Shown: positions 8,549 to 17,697 of the stretch, piece by piece
How the letters are laid out: the number at the start of each line of letters is the position of its first letter
How positions within the stretch are numbered: position 1 is the stretch's first letter
Source: 9FT-COMBO-48-23 sp963754385
Lineage (GTDB): Bacteria; Chloroflexota; Dehalococcoidia; GIF9; UBA5629
Assembly: GCA_963754385.1 (NCBI GenBank)
Contig: CAVWGE010000001.1
Location: 372,001 to 436,000, forward strand
Length of the DNA: 64,000 nt
Direction of reading: 5' to 3'
Made by a program: the position numbers and the translations under genes
The notes under the pieces: model-generated
Seen by the model: the letters and a program-made list of their open reading frames with translations, nothing else
What the model was told of the DNA's origin: nothing
The model's database searches: none

Positions 8549-9366
8549 ATTTTCACCTCCTCCAATATAACGTCATCTAAGTTGAAAACAGGGCCATCGC
8601 GGCATACCCGTTTCATGCCATTTTTTGTTTTTATGCTGCAGCTAAAGCAAGCCCCAATACCACAGCCCATCCGTACTTCCAGTGATACCTGTATTGGTTT
8701 CTTTCCTTGCCATTTTTGCCTTTGTTTGGCTATTTCTTTGTACATGGCTAACGGACCACAGGCGTAGATTTGGTCAGCCCAATCGACGTACTCGCGGACG
8801 AATTTGCTCACCATGCCCTTTTTGCCAAAAGTGCCGTCATCGGTAGTAAAGACCGTCTCGATTCCATTTGGCAGAAGTTCTTTGTGATAAAGGGCATCTT
8901 GTTTGCGTGCGCCTAAGAGCAGCTTTACGGACCTTCCTTCATCCAATGCTTTTTGAGCAAGAAAGACCAGGGGGGCAATGCCTATTCCGCCGGCAATCAA
9001 GAGCAATTTCTTTGATGCTGTCTCGATAGAGAAGCCATTACCTAGAGGTCCGAGTAAGTCTAGTGTTTCATCTTTCTGGCGCTGTGATAGCCACTGGGTG
9101 CCTCTACCGACGACAGCGAAAAGCATAGACAGTTGATTTGGATTATCCACTCGATGGATGCTCAGGGGACGACGTAATATGAGGTCTGCGCCACATCTTA
9201 CTGTGACGAATTGTCCAGGTCTGGCTTCTGAAGCTATGTCAGAAGCCTCGACGCAAATGAGATGATATGTTACAGTGAGGGGTCCAGCAGTATATTTTAT
9301 TAGCGGTATATTAGAAGCTATAGTAGCTGCAACTTGTTTCAATTGGTGAACTGCTTCAACCTCCAT
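8545..9366 (-). CDS. pyrK: Dihydroorotate dehydrogenase electron-transfer subunit-like flavoprotein (PyrK)
   Basis: The 273-aa protein has a ferredoxin-reductase layout: FAD-binding barrel with RRPLSIHR (about residues 68-75), NAD-binding part with LLIAGGIGIAPLVFLA, and a C-terminal [2Fe-2S] motif in MGCGIGACFSCSIKT followed by RVCRDGP. This is the PyrK pattern that passes electrons from PyrDB to NAD. It begins 2 bp after the carB stop and overlaps yjbQ by 4 bp, so it lies in the pyr operon. No PyrD catalytic subunit is in the window. A sulfhydrogenase-gamma-type reductase is the alternative, but the operon favours PyrK. Confidence 0.87.
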   Translation of the reverse strand: MEVEAVHQLKQVAATIASNIPLIKYTAGPLTVTYHLICVEASDIASEARPGQFVTVRCGADLILRRPLSIHRVDNPNQLSMLFAVVGRGTQWLSQRQKDETLDLLGPLGNGFSIETASKKLLLIAGGIGIAPLVFLAQKALDEGRSVKLLLGARKQDALYHKELLPNGIETVFTTDDGTFGKKGMVSKFVREYVDWADQIYACGPLAMYKEIAKQRQKWQGKKPIQVSLEVRMGCGIGACFSCSIKTKNGMKRVCRDGPVFNLDDVILEEVKI

Positions 9367-9368
9367 AT

Positions 9369-12300
9369 CTATTTTATGTCCGCGTGGTAGCTTTGCAGTG
9401 ATTTGACCTCTAGTTTACCGTTGCGATATGCGGCAATCCCCTTGGCAGCGGCAGCAGCGGCAGCAAGTGTTGTTATGTAAGCCACCTTATACTTAATTGC
9501 TGCCTTGCGGATGTAAGAATCGTCGTATTTGCTCAGTTTGCCGCTGGGAGTGTTGATTACTAGCTGGATTTCCCTATTCATGATTCCATCCACGATGTTG
9601 GGCCGTCCTTCATGCATCTTGAGTATTAGCTCAGACTTGATGCCATGTCTGGCTAGAAATTTATGGGTGCCTCGTGTTGTCTTGATTTTCAAACCGAGCT
9701 CGGCGAATCGCTTCGCTACTTCTAGTGTAGCAGGCATGTCTTTGCTGAACAGACTTATCAAGATCGTCCCATTTTTGGGGAGCAATTGCTGTGCAGCCAC
9801 CTGCGCCTTGAAAAAGGCAAGGCCGAAGGAATCGGCAATTCCCAGCACCTCGCCGGTCGACCGCATCTCCGGCCCGAGTATGGGGTCTACCTCAGGGAAC
9901 ATGGGAAACGGGAATACCGCTTCCTTGACACCGAAGTGAGGAATCCGACGTGGCTTGAGATTTAGCTTTGAGAGTTTTTTACCCAGCATTATCTGGGTTG
10001 CAAGGCGTGCCATTGATACATTACAGACTTTCGAGACCAGCGGCACAGTTCGTGATGCTCTGGGATTGGCTTCTAGCACATAGACAACATCCTTAGCTAT
10101 AGCGTATTGCATGTTCATTAAGCCTATGACATTAAGTTCCGTGGCGATTCTCTGGGTGTACTCGTTGATGGTATCAATGTGTTTTTGAGGTATGCTGACA
10201 GGTGGGATGACACAGGCTGAATCACCGGAGTGGACGCCGGCTAACTCGATGTGTTCCATGACTGCCGGCACAAAGGCATCGGTTCCGTCAGCTATGGCAT
10301 CCGCCTCGGCCTCAATTGCGTTTTCGAGAAACTTGTCAATTAGGATGGGACGGTCAGGGGTTACATCTACTGCCGCAGCAACGTACTCTTTGAGCATCTC
10401 CTCATCATGTACTACTTCCATACCACGACCGCCCAATACGTATGATGGCCGCACCATCAGTGGATACCCGATTTGCTTGGCAACGCTTAGTGCCTCCTCC
10501 AAATTGCTGGCCATTCCAGATTCTGGCATGGGGATGTTAAGCTCTTGCATCATTTGACGGAAGCGGCCTCTATCCTCGGCAAGGTCTATGGCTTCAGGCG
10601 ATGTGCCTAATATTTTTACGCCAGCTTCAGCTAATTCGTTGGCAATGTTTAAGGGGGTTTGACCGCCGAACTGGACAATGACGCCTTCAGGTTTTTCCTT
10701 TTCGTAGATGCTCAAGACGTCTTCAACCGTGAGCGGTTCAAAGTAAAGCTTATCTGAAGTGTCGTAATCCGTTGACACTGTTTCGGGGTTACAGTTGACC
10801 ATTATAGTCTCGTAGCCTTCGTCGCGCAGGGCAAAAGCTGCGTGGACACAGCAGTAATCAAATTCTATGCCCTGGCCGATGCGGTTGGGCCCGCCACCTA
10901 ATATCATTACTTTGCGTCTATTGCTGCTTGTTGTCTTGTCCGGCGCGTTGTAGGTTGAGAAGTAATATGCCGCGTTTTCTACACCGCTGACAGGGACAGG
11001 CTCCCAGCTTTCAACCACCCCAAGCGAAACACGTTTTCGGCGAATCTCTTTTTCTGGCACGCCAAGAATCTGTGACAGATAACGGTCTGAAAACCCGTCT
11101 TTTTTAGCCTGAATAAGCAGGTTGTCAGGTAGTGCCTTTCCTTTGTGGTGAGGAATTTCTTCCTCCAGTTCGACCAGCTCTTTCATTTGATTGATAAACC
11201 ATGGCTTGATGTAAGTCTTCTCGTAGAGGTTTTGCACATCAGCACCTTTACGCAGAGCTTCATACATTATGAACTGGCGCTCGCTTGTTGGTTCGTTCAG
11301 CATGCTTATCAACTCATCCAGCGATTTTTTGTGGAAATCCTTGGCAAAGCCCAGGCCATAGCGACCATTCTCCAGGGAACGGATTGCCTTCTGGAGCGCT
11401 TCCTTGTAAGTTTTTCCGATGCTCATAACCTCGCCGACAGCGCGCATTTGAGTGCCTAGTTTGTCCTCAGCATACTTGAATTTTTCGAAAGCCCAGCGGG
11501 CAAACTTAACTACTACGTAATCACCTGATGGCGTATATTTCTCGAGGGTACCGTCACGCCAGTAAGGGATTTCGTTGAGTGTGAGGCCAGCTGCTAGCTT
11601 CGCGGAAACAAGAGCGATTGGGAAGCCGGTTGCTTTGGAGGCGAGCGCTGACGAGCGCGAAGTTCTAGGGTTGATTTCAATTACTACAACACGGCCTGTC
11701 TTGGGGTCATGCGCAAACTGAATGTTAGTGCCACCTATTATACGTATTGCCTCCACGATTCTATAGGAATACTCCTGGAGGCGTTTCTGCAATTCGGTAT
11801 CGATTGTAAGCATAGGAGCCGTACAAAAAGAGTCGCCGGTGTGAACACCCATGGCGTCTACATTCTCGATAAAGCATACGGTAATCATCTGGTTCTTGGA
11901 ATCACGGACGACCTCCAGTTCCAGCTCTTCCCACCCCAAAACTGACTCCTCTACCAGTACCTGCCCGATAAGGCTTACTGAAATGCCGCGGCTGGCAACG
12001 GTGCGTAATTCTTCCACGTTGTAGACAAGTCCACCGCCGGTTCCACCCATGGTATATGCTGGGCGGATAACTACGGGATACCCGAGCTCAGCCGCGACCT
12101 TTTCTGCGTCCTCGACGCTGTAGACAGCTTGACTTTGGGGCATCTCTATACCCAAACGGTTCATTGTCTCCTTGAAGACAGTGCGGTCTTCGCCGCTTTT
12201 AATGGCATCAACATCGACACCAATGACTTGGACTCCATATTTGTTAAGGACTCCCGAACGTGCCAGTTCGGCGCTGAGATTGAGACCTGTTTGGCCACCC

Positions 12301-12569
12301 AGATTTGGCAGTAGAGCATCAGGCCGTTCTTTTTCGATGATCTGGGTCATCATTTCTAGATTAAGCGGTTCAATATATGTTACGTCTGCCATTCCCGGGT
12401 CAGTCATAATAGTCGCTGGGTTCGAGTTTACCAGCACGATTTCATAGCCGAGGCTTCGAAGGGCTTTGCAAGCCTGCGTTCCAGAGTAGTCAAATTCGCA
12501 GGCCTGTCCTATCACAATAGGGCCGGAGCCGATAATCATTACCTTCTTGATATCGTTACGCCTCGGCAT
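9369..12569 (-). CDS. carB: Carbamoyl-phosphate synthase large subunit
   Basis: At 1066 aa this is full length for CarB. Two homologous ATP-grasp halves are visible, one from the start (MIIGSGPIVIGQACEFDYSG, then NPATIMTDPG) and one from about residue 555 (MILGGGPNRIGQGIEFDYCC, then NPETVSTDYD). The C-terminal MGS-like allosteric domain runs from about residue 935. It makes carbamoyl phosphate from bicarbonate, glutamine-derived ammonia and two ATP, feeding pyrB and arginine synthesis. AAAGGAG lies 12 bases before the ATG. The gene sits between pyrC and pyrK. The glutaminase partner carA is not in the window, which is unusual for this arrangement. Confidence 0.97.
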   Translation of the reverse strand: MPRRNDIKKVMIIGSGPIVIGQACEFDYSGTQACKALRSLGYEIVLVNSNPATIMTDPGMADVTYIEPLNLEMMTQIIEKERPDALLPNLGGQTGLNLSAELARSGVLNKYGVQVIGVDVDAIKSGEDRTVFKETMNRLGIEMPQSQAVYSVEDAEKVAAELGYPVVIRPAYTMGGTGGGLVYNVEELRTVASRGISVSLIGQVLVEESVLGWEELELEVVRDSKNQMITVCFIENVDAMGVHTGDSFCTAPMLTIDTELQKRLQEYSYRIVEAIRIIGGTNIQFAHDPKTGRVVVIEINPRTSRSSALASKATGFPIALVSAKLAAGLTLNEIPYWRDGTLEKYTPSGDYVVVKFARWAFEKFKYAEDKLGTQMRAVGEVMSIGKTYKEALQKAIRSLENGRYGLGFAKDFHKKSLDELISMLNEPTSERQFIMYEALRKGADVQNLYEKTYIKPWFINQMKELVELEEEIPHHKGKALPDNLLIQAKKDGFSDRYLSQILGVPEKEIRRKRVSLGVVESWEPVPVSGVENAAYYFSTYNAPDKTTSSNRRKVMILGGGPNRIGQGIEFDYCCVHAAFALRDEGYETIMVNCNPETVSTDYDTSDKLYFEPLTVEDVLSIYEKEKPEGVIVQFGGQTPLNIANELAEAGVKILGTSPEAIDLAEDRGRFRQMMQELNIPMPESGMASNLEEALSVAKQIGYPLMVRPSYVLGGRGMEVVHDEEMLKEYVAAAVDVTPDRPILIDKFLENAIEAEADAIADGTDAFVPAVMEHIELAGVHSGDSACVIPPVSIPQKHIDTINEYTQRIATELNVIGLMNMQYAIAKDVVYVLEANPRASRTVPLVSKVCNVSMARLATQIMLGKKLSKLNLKPRRIPHFGVKEAVFPFPMFPEVDPILGPEMRSTGEVLGIADSFGLAFFKAQVAAQQLLPKNGTILISLFSKDMPATLEVAKRFAELGLKIKTTRGTHKFLARHGIKSELILKMHEGRPNIVDGIMNREIQLVINTPSGKLSKYDDSYIRKAAIKYKVAYITTLAAAAAAAKGIAAYRNGKLEVKSLQSYHADIK

Positions 12570-12588
12570 ACAGAACCTAGCTCCTTTC

Positions 12589-13923
12589 TTATTCTGAATT
12601 GTCCCTATAGACTATTTTCCCAGCTACTAGGGCCACTATTACTCTGCCTTTGAAATGGCAGCCATCAAATGGGGTGTTCTTGCCTTTAGAAGCGAAGTCA
12701 CGGCTGTCGACTATCCATTCCTTATTCGGATCGAAAAGAGTAACATCAGCTCGGCAGCCAGGCTTTAATATGCCAAGCTCTCCATATCTGCTGCCGATAA
12801 TTCTAGCTGGCTCGAATGTGAGCTTGGAGATTATAGTCTTCAGGTCTAGTTGATTGCTATGTACCAGGCTCATGAGACAGGCTAAAGCTGTTTCCAATCC
12901 GCTGATACCAAAAGCTGCCAGCCCAAACTCGCACATTTTGTCCACCGAGGTGTGGGGGGCATGGTCGGTAGCGATGGCATCGATAGTGCCATCTTTAAGC
13001 CCTTTGATTAAAGCGGCAATATCTTCTTTGGTACGTAGTGGCGGGTTGACTTTAGCGTTGGTATCGTACCTTAGGTGGCTATTTTTCTCTAGCTGGTCGC
13101 CCATTACTCGTTCCTCAGTCAGGGTCAGGTGGTGGGGAGTGACTTCGGCAGTGACTGAGATACCTTTTTCTTTGGCTTGGCGGATAAGTTCTACTGAGCC
13201 CTCTGTGCTAACATGGGCGACATGGAGCTTAGCGCCAGTGAGCTTAGCTAAAGCAAGGTCACGGGCGACTATAATTTCCTCAGCAGCTTTAGGCATACCT
13301 TTAAGCCCCAGACGCGCTGATACCCAGCCATCGTTCATAAAGCCGCCATCGCTCAGTTCCTTATCTTCACAGTGGTCGATAATTGGCAATCCCAAGGCAT
13401 GGCTGTAATCCATAGCCAGTGCCATAATTCGTGAGCTGGCTACCGTGTTACCATCGTCGCTGAAACCAATGACTCCTATCTTGGCCAGTTCGCTCATTTC
13501 GGTCAGCTCTTTGCCTTGCCTTCCCTTGGTGATGCAGCCTATCGGCAGCACTTGAACCGTCCCCTCAGATTCAGCCGTCTTCTTTACATAATCTATGGAG
13601 GCCTGAGTGTCTAGAGGGGGATTTGTATTTGGCATGCAGCAGACGGTGGTGAAACCTCCTTTAGCGGCAGCTTTAGTGCCGGTAGCTATAGTTTCCTTGT
13701 CTTCAAAGCCTGGTTCGCGCAGATGGCAGTGGAGGTCGATAAATCCGGGGCAGACGATGCGGCCAGTGGCATCGATGGTGGTTAAGTCGGCGTGTGATGG
13801 TGCGGTGCCTTTATCCCCGAGCCAGGTGATTTTGCCTTTGGTTATAAGCAAGTCCGCAATTCTGTCTATTCCTTGGCCAGGGTCGATTATTCGGCCACCG
13901 TTTATTAGTATGTTAGGGGGCAT
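12589..13923 (-). CDS. pyrC: Dihydroorotase, type I
   Basis: The 444-aa amidohydrolase has the metal motif DLHCHLREPG (about residues 62-71), a region equivalent to the carboxylated-lysine site, HHLTLTEE, and the late ATDHAPH motif (about 316). These are dihydroorotase class I hallmarks. The enzyme cyclises carbamoyl aspartate to dihydroorotate, the third step of UMP synthesis. The ATG shares one base with the pyrB stop (TAATG), so the genes are coupled. carB follows after 19 bp. Confidence 0.96.
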   Translation of the reverse strand: MPPNILINGGRIIDPGQGIDRIADLLITKGKITWLGDKGTAPSHADLTTIDATGRIVCPGFIDLHCHLREPGFEDKETIATGTKAAAKGGFTTVCCMPNTNPPLDTQASIDYVKKTAESEGTVQVLPIGCITKGRQGKELTEMSELAKIGVIGFSDDGNTVASSRIMALAMDYSHALGLPIIDHCEDKELSDGGFMNDGWVSARLGLKGMPKAAEEIIVARDLALAKLTGAKLHVAHVSTEGSVELIRQAKEKGISVTAEVTPHHLTLTEERVMGDQLEKNSHLRYDTNAKVNPPLRTKEDIAALIKGLKDGTIDAIATDHAPHTSVDKMCEFGLAAFGISGLETALACLMSLVHSNQLDLKTIISKLTFEPARIIGSRYGELGILKPGCRADVTLFDPNKEWIVDSRDFASKGKNTPFDGCHFKGRVIVALVAGKIVYRDNSE

Positions 13924-14933
13924 TATTTGTTTTTACCTCCGGCGATTAGGTAGAGCAATGCCATTCGTATAGCTACACCATTGGTTACCTGCTCTTCGAT
14001 TACCGATTGGGTTCCGTGGGCGACTTCAGGGCTGATTTCAATGCCTTCGTTAATAGGTCCGGGGTGCATAACCAAAACTTGTGGTTTGGACATGGAAAGT
14101 CGTTCCGTGGTTAGCTGGTAAAGCTGGATGTACTCTCGCAGACTGGGCAACAGCCCGCTTTGTTGTCTTTCCATCTGCAGCCTTAGGGGCATTACCACAT
14201 CGGCATTTTCCAAGGCAGGCTCAATCTCAGTTTCAATGCTGACATTTGGCAGCTGACAGTTGGCGATAAAGCTGTCTAAGCCACGAGGTAGAAGGGTAGG
14301 TGGGGCACATAGTACTACCTTGGCTCCCATGGTAGTCATGCCCCAGATGTTAGAACGGGCTACCCGGCTATGCGTAATGTCGCCGATAATGGTCACTTTA
14401 AGATTAGCTAGTGTACCCAGATGGCGGCGGATGGTATAGAGGTCGAGAAGGGCTTGAGAAGGATGGGCATGCCAGCCGTCTCCAGCGTTTATCATGCTGC
14501 AGTTTACATGTTGTATGGCGAGATAAGGGGCGCCAGATTGTGAATGCCGCATGACTATAATGTCGGCGCCTAAAGCTTGAATAGTGCGCAAGCTATCAAT
14601 CAAGGATTCTCCCTTGACGATGCTGCTCTTGGAGGCATCGAGGCTTACTGTATCGGCGCTTAGATTTTTAGCTGCCAGCTCGAATGAGGCACGAGTGCGT
14701 GTGCTTGGCTCGTGGAACAGGGTAACAACCGTCTTGCCTCTTAACGTCGGCACCCTTTTTACTTCCCTGGTGAGTACCTCCGCCATAGCGTCAGCTGTTT
14801 CTAAGACAAGCTCGATTTCTTCTCGGGTAAAGTCATCTAAATCGAGTACATGACGATGTTGCCAGACAGCTATGGATGGCGGCGGGAAAGTCTCTGGAGT
14901 TGTGATACTCGAATTAGGTTCAATCGTTTTCAT
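13923..14933 (-). CDS. pyrB: Aspartate carbamoyltransferase catalytic subunit
   Basis: The 336-aa protein carries the carbamoyl-phosphate loop FHEPSTRTRASFE (about residues 74-86), the HPSQALLDLYT motif, GDITHSRVARSN and the aspartate-side HPGPINEG. It condenses carbamoyl phosphate with aspartate. The ATG overlaps the pyrR 3' end by 14 bp. No regulatory subunit pyrI is present, consistent with control by PyrR instead of allostery. The N-terminus is about 20 residues longer than many homologues, so a start slightly downstream is possible. Confidence 0.96.
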   Translation of the reverse strand: MKTIEPNSSITTPETFPPPSIAVWQHRHVLDLDDFTREEIELVLETADAMAEVLTREVKRVPTLRGKTVVTLFHEPSTRTRASFELAAKNLSADTVSLDASKSSIVKGESLIDSLRTIQALGADIIVMRHSQSGAPYLAIQHVNCSMINAGDGWHAHPSQALLDLYTIRRHLGTLANLKVTIIGDITHSRVARSNIWGMTTMGAKVVLCAPPTLLPRGLDSFIANCQLPNVSIETEIEPALENADVVMPLRLQMERQQSGLLPSLREYIQLYQLTTERLSMSKPQVLVMHPGPINEGIEISPEVAHGTQSVIEEQVTNGVAIRMALLYLIAGGKNK

Positions 14934-15480
14934 CGGTCGCCCCTTTGTTAGGTGAAAGTATGGTCACCTTATCTTCACCATCTACCTCTTTAACATATAC
15001 CTTTATTTCCTCATTGTTTGATGTGGGTATGTTCTTGCCCACATAGTCGGCACGGATGGGTAGTTCGCGATGACCTCGGTCGACAAGAACTGCTAGCTGG
15101 ATGGATTGAGGCCGTCCCAAATCTATAATGGCATCCATGGCTGCACGGATGCTGCGTCCGGTATAGAAGACGTCATCAATCAAAATTACTTGTTTGTTGG
15201 TAACATCGGTTGGGATATCAGTGCGGTGAATTACAGGCTTCAGGTGTAACGATGAAATATCATCGCGGTACAGGCCGATGTCCAGTGAGCCAACCGGAAC
15301 GGTAATTTCCTCAAGGCTTTGGATAGTAGTGGCTAGCCGCTTGGATAAGGGGACTCCCCGGGTTTGCATGCCTACGAGGACTATATCCTTGGCGCCTTTG
15401 TTTCTTTCCACAATTTCGTGGGCAAGGCGGATCAAGGCTCTCTGTATGTCCTCGGGGGACATGAGAGTTCTCTCAGGCAT
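14920..15480 (-). CDS. pyrR: PyrR bifunctional pyr operon regulator / uracil phosphoribosyltransferase
   Basis: The 186-aa protein is a type I phosphoribosyltransferase with the PRPP loop VILIDDVFYTGRSIRAA (about residues 98-114) and the PyrR-typical VDRGHRELPIRADYVGKNIPT tract near residue 140. PyrR binds its own leader RNA when UMP/UTP is high and shuts down the operon; it also has some UPRT activity. The ATG at 15480 has an AGGAGG ribosome site that lies inside the leader hairpin described next. It is the first gene of the pyrimidine operon. Confidence 0.96.
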   Translation of the reverse strand: MPERTLMSPEDIQRALIRLAHEIVERNKGAKDIVLVGMQTRGVPLSKRLATTIQSLEEITVPVGSLDIGLYRDDISSLHLKPVIHRTDIPTDVTNKQVILIDDVFYTGRSIRAAMDAIIDLGRPQSIQLAVLVDRGHRELPIRADYVGKNIPTSNNEEIKVYVKEVDGEDKVTILSPNKGATDEND

Positions 15481-15484
15481 AAGA

Positions 15485-15594
15485 AAAACCTCCTGCCGAG
15501 AACTGGCAAGAGGTTTTCAAACAAAGAATCTGAGACGGAAGCTTTGTAGAGCTACAATCTTTTATCATATTTCCCTTGCCAGCCTCTCTGGACT
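15485..15594 (-). promoter_or_regulatory. PyrR-responsive leader: binding loop, anti-hairpin and SD-containing hairpin
   Basis: In minus-strand RNA the PyrR-loop consensus AGUCCAGAGAGGC is present at 15594-15582. Directly after it, CUGGCAAG (15582-15575) is perfectly complementary to CUUGCCAG at 15510-15503. The latter is the 5' arm of a downstream hairpin (15517-15505 with 15497-15485, 13 pairs including one G-U). The two pairings exclude each other, which is the logic of PyrR attenuation: PyrR bound to the loop frees the second hairpin. That hairpin is followed by UUUUUCUU, but its 3' arm also contains the AGGAGG of pyrR and ends a few bases before the AUG. It can therefore act as a terminator, a ribosome-site sequestrator, or both. 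Confidence 0.85.
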
Positions 15595-15619
15595 GACTTA
15601 AAGGCCTCACTTGTAGACT

Positions 15620-15649
15620 AGTATACCATATGGTTGCCTGACAATGCAA
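15620..15649 (-). promoter_or_regulatory. Likely sigma-70 promoter of the pyr operon
   Basis: On the minus strand TTGCAT (15649-15644) and TATACT (15625-15620) are separated by 18 bp. Transcription would start near 15613, leaving a leader of about 130 nt that contains the whole PyrR switch. The position fits the expected layout. Only the motifs support it. Confidence 0.6.
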
Positions 15650-15670
15650 TGTCTCTGGCAACAAAAATTG

Positions 15671-16627
15671 CTAAAAAAGCTGGACGATGACTTTTCCGAA
15701 GACAGGTCCGACGAAGTGGCGCATGAAGGGTAGAAAGCCCGAGCCATATTGTTTTGCCAACTCCTTGGAATAGTCCTTAAGGTAGTCGGCAAAAGTATGT
15801 CGCTGGAATTTAAGAAGTCTCTGTGATTTGGTTGTATCGTACCAGTCGAGATAATAAGGCTGTGTGGTGAACTTCCGAGCCGGCGGTATCGGCAATCCCA
15901 AAATTCCCATCATGGCGCGAATCATATCTTTGTATAGCATTCTTTGCTCGGGCCCGCCGCTGATGACTAGTATATTTCTCTTTACCTTGTCGAAGTTTTT
16001 GATAGCATTTAATATCGCCGATGCGGTGTCGTTTGGGTGGCAGTATTCAACACGATTGTTCAGCGGAACGGTAAACATTCGCCTGAGGTCACTTATTTTA
16101 AAGGATAAGTACATGGTTGCAGTGAGACGTAAGATTACATAGTCAATTCCTGATTCCTTAATGAGGTTTTCAGCTTGGAGCTTGGTCTCGCCGTAGGCTC
16201 CTTTGGGGGTGCACACATTTTTGTCGGGGCAGAGTGGTTTGGCGGCGTGGGGAGTAGGACCAAACGCGGCTACCGACGAAGTGAAAAGGAAAGGAATATT
16301 GCCACCTCTTTCTTTTATCAGGTCGACGATTATTCTGGTACCACCCACGTTGACCTTGGCGGCTAGTTCAGGTTTTTCGTATGCCACCGGCGGCAAGATG
16401 CCAGCCATGTGGACTATCGCATCTACTCCCTCTATTGCCTTCCGAACTGAATCGGGTCGTGTGATGTCACCCCACAGAACCTCAGCTTTCCCGTTAAGTC
16501 CTTTGACACTCCTTCTGTTTCCGGAGGTGTCCAAATCAAACACGCGGACATGATACCCGTCTCGTAAGAAGGCTTTGCACACGGTTATGCCTAACCGGCC
16601 AGCTCCGCCTGTGATAAGTACTCGCAT
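15671..16627 (-). CDS. NAD-dependent epimerase/dehydratase (extended SDR)
   Basis: Rossmann glycine motif GGAGRLGITVC sits at the N-terminus, and the catalytic Tyr-Lys pair appears as YGETK, with the preceding Ser in LFTSSVAAFG. This is the extended SDR pattern of sugar-nucleotide epimerases and related reductases. The frame is open to 16687, but AAAGGAG precedes the ATG at 16627 and MRVLITGGAGRLG is the normal family start. It is 17 bp downstream of the hydrolase gene and probably co-transcribed. Substrate unknown; a role in nucleotide-sugar, steroid or hopanoid modification is possible but unsupported. Confidence 0.88.
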   Translation of the reverse strand: MRVLITGGAGRLGITVCKAFLRDGYHVRVFDLDTSGNRRSVKGLNGKAEVLWGDITRPDSVRKAIEGVDAIVHMAGILPPVAYEKPELAAKVNVGGTRIIVDLIKERGGNIPFLFTSSVAAFGPTPHAAKPLCPDKNVCTPKGAYGETKLQAENLIKESGIDYVILRLTATMYLSFKISDLRRMFTVPLNNRVEYCHPNDTASAILNAIKNFDKVKRNILVISGGPEQRMLYKDMIRAMMGILGLPIPPARKFTTQPYYLDWYDTTKSQRLLKFQRHTFADYLKDYSKELAKQYGSGFLPFMRHFVGPVFGKVIVQLF

Positions 16628-16644
16628 TTTATTCTCCTTTAGCT

Positions 16645-17520
16645 TTATTCGATGTCTGTCAGAGTTCTGACTGTCCAGCTTGTCCATTGGGAACGCAGGT
16701 TTCCTCTGAGAAGTGGTGTGGTGTGGAAACCGCCCTTAGCCAGAAGCAGTTCCTTAGGCTGACAAGCTGCCTCATAAACGAGCGCAGATTTCTGATAGGG
16801 TGTCACCTTATCGCCTTCGCAAAAGACGAAGAGTTTAGAGCAGTCCTCCAGCTTTTGTAGTATCTCGGACATTCTCATCTGTGGGAAAGCTTCGGAGAAT
16901 TTTTGCCAGTCAACGCGGACATTAAAGCGACCTAGGTACATCCAGCCTCTGCACATTAAGGCAGCGACACCCTTTAACCACGGAAAAGAGCCGTGTCTGG
17001 GATATTCGGCAACAGCGTTAGTATTCTGTCCCCATCGTCCTATATTGTTTGGCTCATCAGCTAAGAGTTGGCTATCTACCTCAGGTGGGCAAGCTAAGGC
17101 AACCAGAGCCCGGGGATTGCTCACTCTTTTTGCAGCCATAATTATTGACATAGCTCCCAGACTGTGTCCGACGAGGCCCATCCGGTTGCTGTCCACTTCA
17201 GGGAGTTGAGATAGAAGACTCCAGGCGTCAACAACGTCTTCGGCCATTTTACCATCGGCGGCACCTTCGCTGGAGCCATGACCGCGGAAATCGAAGATAA
17301 GGGCAGCTATTCCCTGAGCCGCCATAGTCCGAGCACTAGCTTCCATAGCCCGGTGTCCAGCTCCAAAGCCGTGACATAAGACAGCACCAGGCACAGGTTC
17401 ATCTGCTTTCGAGTTTTTGGGAAGAAGAATTTTGCCCTTTAATTTCAGGCCATGACTACCAAAGACAATTGGGAACTCTTTGATTTCAACTGCTTTTTCT
17501 TTATCCCTTTTGTTGAACAT
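16645..17520 (-). CDS. Alpha/beta hydrolase (serine hydrolase, peptidase S15/S9-like)
   Basis: The 291-aa enzyme has an oxyanion segment CHGFGAGHRA, the nucleophile elbow GLVGHSLGAMS (about residues 121-131), a late acid in FCEGDKVTP and the catalytic His in KGGFHTTPLL. DFRGHGSSEG before the elbow is typical of the family. It is probably a cytoplasmic esterase, lipase or acyl-peptidase; no signal peptide is seen. It is followed closely by the epimerase gene on the same strand. Confidence 0.87.
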   Translation of the reverse strand: MFNKRDKEKAVEIKEFPIVFGSHGLKLKGKILLPKNSKADEPVPGAVLCHGFGAGHRAMEASARTMAAQGIAALIFDFRGHGSSEGAADGKMAEDVVDAWSLLSQLPEVDSNRMGLVGHSLGAMSIIMAAKRVSNPRALVALACPPEVDSQLLADEPNNIGRWGQNTNAVAEYPRHGSFPWLKGVAALMCRGWMYLGRFNVRVDWQKFSEAFPQMRMSEILQKLEDCSKLFVFCEGDKVTPYQKSALVYEAACQPKELLLAKGGFHTTPLLRGNLRSQWTSWTVRTLTDIE

Positions 17521-17697
17521 GTAAAACCCCTGCTGCTAAACAGTTAGTTAAAGTTTATACTACTGACTTCGCTCTGTAATCGAGAGGATGGCTGGTTTTG
17601 TGTTGAAAAGGGGGTTGAATTCAGCGTCAGGCCTTTTGATGATGCACGGTCATACTTTAGTATGACTGGGAGTATTTCTCCTGTAATGGGAGCGGGC

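Noticed and set aside
9529..13972. Long plus-strand open frames opposite carB and pyrC
   Set aside because: They lie wholly inside well-supported genes, have no family motifs and no ribosome sites; they reflect codon bias of the true strand.
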